The position numbers and the translations under genes are program-made. From assembly GCF_033843645.1 (NCBI RefSeq), contig NZ_JAWXVZ010000002.1, positions 62,001 through 126,000 of the forward strand: DNA of 64,000 nucleotides. Direction: 5' to 3'. This stretch comes from Pseudovibrio zosterae (GTDB taxonomy: Bacteria > Pseudomonadota > Alphaproteobacteria > Rhizobiales > Stappiaceae). Below the pieces are notes generated by a model. That model saw only the letters and a program-made list of their open reading frames with translations, did no database searches and was not told the DNA's origin. This document shows positions 58,399 through 64,000 of the stretch, piece after piece (positions within the stretch are counted from its first letter, which is position 1; every line of letters begins with the position of its first letter).

Positions 58399-59334
58399 TC
58401 AGTTTGAGAGGGCAGCATTCAGCCAACTTTGTATGTCGGCAATGAGGTTCGGTAGAGCGGACGTGTTGTCATCCCGCTGGAAGTGGTGGCCCATGCCCTC
58501 ATAGGCGAGATAGGTGATGTTCGTAGCGCCTTTGTGGCGGAGTTCAGAGATCATTTCGCCCACCGCTGCAACATCTACATTCTGGTCTGCAGTCCCTTGT
58601 ACGATCAGGGTGGGGGTGCCCACGTCGCCCAGTATTTCCAGCTGATCGGCACTGAGGACCGAGTGCCACCATCTGTATCCATGAAGGCTCATGGATACCG
58701 GAAACGGCTTTCCCTCCAGAACTTGTGTTGCAAACTGGTTGAAGCCTTGTTTGGCCTGCTCATAGGCGTGCTCAGGCATTCCGGAATTTTTCATGCTCGC
58801 GAGCACATCATCTTTGAAAAAACGTCCGCCACCGTTGAGTGCTACGCTTGCGGACACATAGTCTGCTCTTGCAGCAATGATGTTCGCAATGACAGCGCCT
58901 TCACTTCCCCCCAATAGGACAATATTCTCATAGGTAGCTCTTTCCGCGAGTTGATCGAGCACTTTTAGGTAGTCGGAAGTCCGCTGAGCGAGGCTATCAT
59001 TCTGCAAATAGGCAGCGGGGCAGTCCTCCCTCTCGCCACTGCGATCCCATGGAAGGTGCGATGTAATGCCATATTTCTCAATGGTTAGAACATCTGCACC
59101 GGGTAGAACCTTTGAGAACTTTTGATTGATCAGGGTGTTGTGCGCGACGCTGTTGCAGTCAGAGCCTTGTATCAAAACAAGTAGGTCAGCCTTGGCTTCC
59201 TTCTGGCTGCGTTCTAGATACATCGTGATCTGTGAGCCATCTTCTCGCTTCAGATCCAATTCAGTGGCGGCGGTTGCTGAGACGGTAAAAAGTGCCGCGA
59301 AGGCGGAGGCCGCAGCGTGCCAATGGCGTTTCAT
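58399..59334 (-). CDS. Secreted alpha/beta hydrolase
   Basis: A 311-residue protein with a signal peptide (AAASAFAALFTVSATAATE). The nucleophile elbow is LLGGSEGAV (Ser near 143). Acid and base candidates are PTLIVQGTADQNVD and YEGMGHHFQ (His near 288). DLLVLIQGSDCNSVAHN near 50 is a common oxyanion-hole region. It probably hydrolyses esters or peptides in the periplasm. The substrate is unknown. Confidence 0.85.
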   Translation of the reverse strand: MKRHWHAAASAFAALFTVSATAATELDLKREDGSQITMYLERSQKEAKADLLVLIQGSDCNSVAHNTLINQKFSKVLPGADVLTIEKYGITSHLPWDRSGEREDCPAAYLQNDSLAQRTSDYLKVLDQLAERATYENIVLLGGSEGAVIANIIAARADYVSASVALNGGGRFFKDDVLASMKNSGMPEHAYEQAKQGFNQFATQVLEGKPFPVSMSLHGYRWWHSVLSADQLEILGDVGTPTLIVQGTADQNVDVAAVGEMISELRHKGATNITYLAYEGMGHHFQRDDNTSALPNLIADIQSWLNAALSN

Positions 59335-59543
59335 GGGAACTCACTATGTTGCGATGACGTTTTACGGAAGTGATTCAAATCGAAATGTAGCTAGAAGTTG
59401 TGCTCGGAATGAGGTCAGTGTTTTGGTGGGTACTACAGGCACTAAAACAGAGGAAATATCGCGGTCTTCATTCTGTCCATCGGGTTTCACTCCAATAATC
59501 GGGAGTATTTTGTTGCTCCGAAAGCTGGCAATACTGATAGGGT

Positions 59544-60419
59544 ATGAGTTTGTATAGCGCGGAGAGCATATTGCGTCGGTTTTTATCCGCTTTGGTTTGG
59601 GCTGTTGCGTCTCAAGGGCACTCCCGCCGTCTGGTGGAGTACTGCTTGAAGCTTGACCCGGCGAACACGGCCGCGCTCAGGCAGCTTTATCTTATGATTC
59701 ATCCTGAATCCCATCTTGTGTCCAAGTTTGAGAGCGGTCTTTTACTAGGCTTGGAGAGTGAGAGCTTCGCAGCTCTTGCCGAGAGGCATCACGGGGAGAC
59801 ACGAGCTGAGATTTTTCAGGATCTCGTCTATTTTGCGCACTGCCCTGAGTCCATGCAACGTCCGGGATACTTCGTTGAAGTTGGGTTAGGCGATGGCGTG
59901 AATTCCTCCAATACCTACTTTATGGAGCATTCGTTGGGATGGCGTGGTTTGCTGATTGAACCCAATCCAACTGTGACGGAGGCAATTCGTAGTCGCCGCA
60001 TTGCGCCACTTGATCCGCGTGCCGCATGGCACACAGACGATGAAGTCATGGAGTTTCTTGCTGTGGAAGGGGTTCAGCTATCTACCTTACTGCCCTTTGC
60101 GGAAGATGATCATCACACGCGTACTGGAGAGATCATGGAGGTTCAAACGGTTCGTTTGGAAACGGTCTTGAAAGAAAACAATGCGCCTGATGCAATAGAT
60201 TTCTTGAGCGTCGACACCGAGGGAAGCGAGATCCACGTTCTGGAAGGCATTGATTTTGCTCGCCGAGAATTTGAGTTCATATGCGTTGAGCACAACTACG
60301 TCCCGGAAAAGCGGGAGGCCGTCGCACGTTTCTTGAACGAGCGCGGCTACGATCCCGTATGGCCGCATCTGTCCAAATTCGATGCATGGTTCATCAATCG
60401 AAAACTGCAGAAAAATTGA
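59544..60419 (+). CDS. FkbM-family methyltransferase
   Basis: A 291-residue protein. The SAM-binding part begins GYFVEVGLGDGVNSSNTYFM near 106-126; also RGLLIEPNPTVTEA, the AIDFLSVDTEGSEIHVLEGI motif near 216-236 and CVEHNYVPEKR are FkbM signatures. The N-terminal 85 residues include a TPR-like piece (LEYC...DPANTAALRQLYL). Such enzymes O-methylate sugars or lipids. There is no glycan locus directly beside it. Confidence 0.85.
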   Translation: MSLYSAESILRRFLSALVWAVASQGHSRRLVEYCLKLDPANTAALRQLYLMIHPESHLVSKFESGLLLGLESESFAALAERHHGETRAEIFQDLVYFAHCPESMQRPGYFVEVGLGDGVNSSNTYFMEHSLGWRGLLIEPNPTVTEAIRSRRIAPLDPRAAWHTDDEVMEFLAVEGVQLSTLLPFAEDDHHTRTGEIMEVQTVRLETVLKENNAPDAIDFLSVDTEGSEIHVLEGIDFARREFEFICVEHNYVPEKREAVARFLNERGYDPVWPHLSKFDAWFINRKLQKN

Positions 60420-60422
60420 GTG

Positions 60423-60956
60423 TCAGGAGCGGGAGATGGCGTTGGTCTTTTTCGCCGTGGTTGGCGAGTTGTCGTTTTCCGGTGTTCTAAGCCATGACTT
60501 GTAAACCGGGTGAGCGTTTTGCATCTCGCCGTAAAGCTTCACCATCACATTGAGGAACGTGAACTTCGCTCCGTATGTGAGCAGGACGCCCGCGATTGTC
60601 ATGGTGATCTCGTTTCCGACTGCGCCAATGATTGCCATTAGAAAACCAAGGCCTGACAGAAGGGATAAAGCTATCGCTTTGCCATTGATCTTTGCAGGGA
60701 TTGGAACAGCACGCTGATTGAGCCAAATCCGCTCGCCAAAGGTCGCTTTTGCGTGCCAAGTATCCGTGTGCCTGGGGGGATTGAACAAGCGCGGATTAGC
60801 CCACAACCAGAACACAACCGCTAGCAACATGGCTGTCGACCACATCCAACCGACAGTGGTGTGAAGCCAGATGGCTGCAACGAGGACCGGAAGTGTAGCT
60901 GCGCGAGACCATACGCTCCATCCGCTTGCTTGGCGTTCCCAAGTCCTGTCGTTCAT
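60423..60956 (-). CDS. DUF6653-like membrane protein
   Basis: A 177-residue protein from the ATG at 60956; a GTG at 61031 would add 25 residues. The start NDRTWERQASGWSVWSRAA, then hydrophobic segments at about 22-35 and 38-52, and WANPRLFNPPRHTDTWHAKA fit the DUF6653 family. Further helices lie at about 92-108 and 115-135. The function is unknown. Confidence 0.7.
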   Translation of the reverse strand: MNDRTWERQASGWSVWSRAATLPVLVAAIWLHTTVGWMWSTAMLLAVVFWLWANPRLFNPPRHTDTWHAKATFGERIWLNQRAVPIPAKINGKAIALSLLSGLGFLMAIIGAVGNEITMTIAGVLLTYGAKFTFLNVMVKLYGEMQNAHPVYKSWLRTPENDNSPTTAKKTNAISRS

Positions 60957-61110
60957 GCCGAGTAGTTTGATTTGCCCGACAGGGAGCTGTTGTTTGCTTT
61001 TGTCAAAAGGCTGCTTGGGGGCGCGCAACACCAGAAGAACCTCATTTTTAAACTATGCTCGGCGGGTGCCGTTGGATGGAAGCCCCGCGCATAACGCGGG
61101 GCAATTGCCT

Positions 61111-62919
61111 CTAGGCCCTTACCTTAACATAGCTTCCCGGCGCGTCCTCCAAAATTTTGGTACGTCTTGCGCCCGGTTTGCGGGCTTTCACCAGAGTGTC
61201 GTCCTGAGCCTGGATCCACTGCTGCCAGTGAGGCCACCATGAGCCGGGATGTTCATCTGCCGAGTAGAGCCACGCATTAATGTCTTCCATAAGGCCTTTG
61301 TTGGTCCAGTACTGATACTTGTTCTTAGCGGGTGGGTTCACCACCCCGGCAATGTGGCCGGATCCTGCGAGTACATATTCGACCGGGCCGCCAAAACAAT
61401 GAGAGCCTTTAAGGACTGACTTTGCCGGTGCGATGTGATCCTCTCGGGTGGCCAGATTATAGACCGGAACAGACACGTCTTTCAGGTCAACTTTCACCCC
61501 GTCAATCTCCAGTTCGCCCTTTGCGAGATTGTTCGTCAGATAGCAGTTTCTCAGGTAGAATGAGTGGTTTGCAGCTGGCATGCGGGTTGCGTCGGAGTTC
61601 CAGTAGAGCAGATCAAACGGGAAGGGCTCCTTGCCGCGAATGTAGTTATTGATCACGTAGGGCCAGATGAGATCGTTAGAGCGAAGCATGTTGAAGGCGG
61701 TCGCCATTTTACTTCCGTCCAGATACCCCTGCTTGTTCATGCGATCTTCAAGGACCTTGATCTGATCCTCATCCACGAAGACCTTCAGGTCTCCGGCATA
61801 AGTGAAGTCAACCTGAGTTGTCAGGAAGGTTGCGCTGGCGATACGTTCTGCCTCACCCTTGTGGGCCAGATAAGCGAGCGTGACAGCCAGCAAAGTGCCG
61901 CCCACGCAGTAGCCGACGGCGTTTACACTGTCTTGCTGGGTGGTCTTCTTGATTGTATCGAGCGCCATGAAGATGCCTTCCTTCATGTAGTGCTCGAAGC
62001 TCTTTTTCGCCTGACGTTCGTCCGGATTGACCCATGAGATCACGAAGACCGTGTGGCCTTGTTCCACCATCCATTTGATGAATGACTTCTCCTCATTCAA
62101 ATCCAGAATGTAGTACTTGTTGATCCAAGGTGGCACGACAAGCAGAGGGCGCTTGAACACTTGCTCGGTTACAGGTTCATACTGAATAAGCTGGCAAACG
62201 TCGTTCTCGGCAATCACCTTGCCGGGGGTGTTTGCGACGTTCTTGCCGATCTCGAAGCTGGTAGGGTCAGACTGGCGCAGCTTTACTTCGCCGTTGCCTG
62301 CCTTGATGTCTTCAGTCAGCAGCTCCATTCCGCGTACCAGATTTTCACCGTTGCAAGACATGGTCTCACGCAACAGCTCTGGGTTGGTTAGGATGAAGTT
62401 GGAGGGCGACATGGCGTTGGTAATCTGGCGGACATAAAATGCAGCCTTGTGGCGGGTGTGATCGTCAAGGTCCGTCGCGCCATCGACAAGGTGTTCCGCC
62501 CATTCTGTTGTCTGAAGATACATCTGTTTGACAAAGTCAAAGAACTGGTTCTCGTCCCATTCTGTGTCTTTGAAACGCTTGTCTCGAGGGGACGGGGAGA
62601 TGGCAGGTTGCGATGGTTCCCCGGCCATCCGTTTGAGCGTATTGTTCCAGATCTGCATATAGCCAGCCCACAATCGGGTCTGGGCCTCAATAGCGCGTGC
62701 CGGATCTTTCATCCAGTACTCGCCGACCTCGGCAAGTGTCTTTACTGCCAACCCCAACTCTTCCGGGGTTTCGTCTCGCACCTGTCCTTTTTCGCGCGGC
62801 TCAAGATATGCTGCCAGCGCTTTCCCGCCTTGCTCTGCGATCTTGGTCAGATTGCGCGCAAACTCCTCGGGGTTATTAAAAATGTATTGCAATAATGGAT
62901 TGTTCTGCTCGTTGGACAT
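61111..62919 (-). CDS. phaC: Class I polyhydroxyalkanoate synthase
   Basis: A 602-residue PHA synthase. The lipase-like box GYCVGGT places the catalytic Cys near 338. The core also has PPWINKYYILDLNEEKSFI, VISWVNPDERQAKKSFEHYM, ATREDHIAP (Asp) and LAGSGHIAGVVNPPAKNKYQ (His). The N-terminal 130 residues are the usual PhaC_N region. It polymerises 3-hydroxyacyl-CoA into storage granules. It is longer than the 589-residue Cupriavidus enzyme by only a few residues. Confidence 0.95.
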   Translation of the reverse strand: MSNEQNNPLLQYIFNNPEEFARNLTKIAEQGGKALAAYLEPREKGQVRDETPEELGLAVKTLAEVGEYWMKDPARAIEAQTRLWAGYMQIWNNTLKRMAGEPSQPAISPSPRDKRFKDTEWDENQFFDFVKQMYLQTTEWAEHLVDGATDLDDHTRHKAAFYVRQITNAMSPSNFILTNPELLRETMSCNGENLVRGMELLTEDIKAGNGEVKLRQSDPTSFEIGKNVANTPGKVIAENDVCQLIQYEPVTEQVFKRPLLVVPPWINKYYILDLNEEKSFIKWMVEQGHTVFVISWVNPDERQAKKSFEHYMKEGIFMALDTIKKTTQQDSVNAVGYCVGGTLLAVTLAYLAHKGEAERIASATFLTTQVDFTYAGDLKVFVDEDQIKVLEDRMNKQGYLDGSKMATAFNMLRSNDLIWPYVINNYIRGKEPFPFDLLYWNSDATRMPAANHSFYLRNCYLTNNLAKGELEIDGVKVDLKDVSVPVYNLATREDHIAPAKSVLKGSHCFGGPVEYVLAGSGHIAGVVNPPAKNKYQYWTNKGLMEDINAWLYSADEHPGSWWPHWQQWIQAQDDTLVKARKPGARRTKILEDAPGSYVKVRA

Positions 62920-63383
62920 CTGCTTCGATTTTCCCCATAGCCAACTGCCTCACGTAAATGCGGGTGCTATTCCTCCCTTGCCGCGCAGGAATGAGAACGC
63001 GCGCACTGTCGGTATTCCGAAACTGAGTGATCTTCTTCTTTTTATAATGCCAAATTATAGGGGCTTTGACGCAAAGATGCGATTTGCTTTTAGTTGAATG
63101 TTCCGGAGCGTCGATGGGAATGGGTGCGCAGTAGACACATGGTTTACAGGCGAATGGACTTCATTTCTCGTCTGTTAGGTATATTTATCGATTATAAATA
63201 TTTGATGCGTATTTTATGTAATTGGTTGCTTTGAGACGTTTGCACTTCCCGTCAGTCTAGGGTAAGAGCATGACGTCTGTTTGAAGGGTTGCAGAAGTTA
63301 ATAGGCATCACCATTCAGTGTAAAATCAAAAACAAGTTTGGTCTGCGGGGAGACCACGTGGTCCTCAAAGGTAAAAAAACGCA
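62920..63383. other. Divergent intergenic region, phaC and lipoprotein gene
   Basis: No gene is seen. It must hold the promoters of phaC (leftward) and the lipoprotein gene (rightward). An AT-rich perfect inverted repeat, ATATTTAT-CGATT-ATAAATAT, is at 63181-63201. No clear promoter boxes were found. Confidence 0.4.
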
Positions 63384-63683
63384 ATGAAACGTGTGTGCAA
63401 ACTCGTGCCAGTAATTGGCCTCCTCAGCTTGCTGGGCGCTTGTGCGTTTGGCGAGTCCATGACTGTTTATGAAGCGTTGGAGCCAACAGCTGCACAACGA
63501 GCTTCCGTGCTATCCGACGAGCAGCGCGCAACGCTGATGTCCCAAGAGCAGCGTTTGGCCACTGAAAGCCAGCTCCTTGCGATTTCTGCAGAGAACAAGC
63601 GCCGCGCTCAGGAAGCACAAACACCTACCTCCGATATTGAAGAGCTGAAGGCGATTGCATCCCAGGGAAGCGAAGCCCAGTAG
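63384..63683 (+). CDS. Small lipoprotein
   Basis: A 99-residue protein with a signal peptide ending LLGAC (lipidated Cys20). The mature part is Ala/Gln/Glu-rich and helical (RATLMSQEQRLATESQLL). No family is recognised. Size and composition resemble envelope lipoproteins. Preceded by a gap and followed by a strong terminator hairpin, so it is monocistronic. Confidence 0.7.
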   Translation: MKRVCKLVPVIGLLSLLGACAFGESMTVYEALEPTAAQRASVLSDEQRATLMSQEQRLATESQLLAISAENKRRAQEAQTPTSDIEELKAIASQGSEAQ

Positions 63684-63732
63684 GGGATGGTTTAGTTCAC
63701 CTGCTAAGAACTAGCCTTTTGTCTTATGTTCT

Positions 63733-63762
63733 GCAAACGCCCGCCTTTGTGCGGGCGTTTGC
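63733..63762 (+). terminator. Strong hairpin after lipoprotein gene
   Basis: GCAAACGCCCGC (63733-63744) and GCGGGCGTTTGC (63751-63762) form a perfect twelve-pair stem with a six-base loop. No long T-run follows except the TTT in the stem end, so efficiency is uncertain. Confidence 0.75.
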
Positions 63763-63913
63763 GTGCTGATATATTGAAAAAATGCTGCTGGAAGAACGCT
63801 AAAAGCCATGCAAATCTTCCGTACACCTGCTACATACCTGCCCATCAGCTCAATGATTCAAGCGATGATTTGCCAGTCGCAAGGAAACAGATACAGAAAG
63901 TGAGGCTCTTGGC

Positions 63914-64000
63914 ATGGACGACTTTCACAAGACTCGCAGGCTTCCGCCCTATGTCTTTGAACAGGTCAATCGTCTGAAAGCCAAGGCGCGAGCGGGTGGC
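63914..64000 (+). CDS. Class I aminotransferase, N-terminus only (AlaC/DapL-like)
   Basis: The window ends 29 codons into this gene. MDDFHKTRRLPPYVFEQVNR is close to the start of AlaC-type aminotransferases (also annotated LL-diaminopimelate aminotransferase-like), where RLPPYVF is conserved. These PLP enzymes make alanine or glutamate-family amino acids. The remainder is beyond the window. Confidence 0.75.
   Translation, partial: MDDFHKTRRLPPYVFEQVNRLKAKARAGG

Noticed and set aside
63726..63977. An 83-codon forward frame near the right edge
   Set aside because: It runs through the strong hairpin at 63733-63762 and into the aminotransferase start in another frame, with no ribosome site.

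Overview
The window joins two kinds of DNA from an alphaproteobacterium. The host genes (rplM-rpsI, CtaA of the type without Cys pairs next to a DUF2842 gene, class I PhaC, a MetY-like sulfhydrylase, a tRNA with encoded CCA) suggest the Hyphomicrobiales, perhaps a marine Stappiaceae/Pseudovibrio-like genome. That placement is inference from gene content, not from a search.

Positions 1 to about 39.9 kb are a nearly complete siphovirus-type prophage. It ends on the right at the 3' end of a tRNA-Pro(GGG) gene, the likely attachment site. Its left end, and any integrase, lie outside the window. Order: replication genes (zinc-ribbon/Toprim primase, small HTH protein, DnaB-like helicase; 1.6-4.8 kb); a tail-fibre block (5.2-8.6 kb); small membrane proteins and four perfect-phase 17-bp tandem repeats (8.7-10.2 kb); leftward regulators with a strong promoter (10.2-11.8 kb); terminase, portal, DUF2213 protease/scaffold, decoration and capsid (11.9-17.7 kb); connectors, tail tube, a G/GT-type tail chaperone pair with a -1 frameshift site, tape measure, lambda M/L/K/J-like tip genes and a tailspike with a G2-type self-cleaving chaperone (18-30.6 kb); GH108 endolysin and nested spanins (30.6-31.8 kb); an HTH-metallophosphoesterase and a MazZ/DUF5664-like nucleotide hydrolase (32-33.6 kb); then an immunity region with a double-Rha antirepressor, two divergent Arc-like repressors, an XRE repressor and a second KilAC antirepressor (34-38.5 kb), ending in small early genes, one split by an amber codon.

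From 40.0 to 49.7 kb lies a compact polysaccharide locus: polymerase, initiating sugar-phosphate transferase, one GT4, Wza-like lipoprotein, Wzc/GumC-like protein with a degenerate kinase domain, FemAB/GNAT acyltransferase and NodB deacetylase. This set resembles the holdfast (hfs) toolkit more than a normal capsule locus.

From 49.8 kb onward are core host genes: thiolase, DUF2842, heme A synthase, MetY-like sulfhydrylase, CoA-binding protein, enoyl-CoA hydratase, PaaI-type thioesterase, L13 and S9, a secreted alpha/beta hydrolase, an FkbM methyltransferase, PHA synthase, a lipoprotein, and the start of an AlaC/DapL-like aminotransferase. Thiolase and PhaC could both serve polyhydroxyalkanoate metabolism, although they are 10 kb apart.
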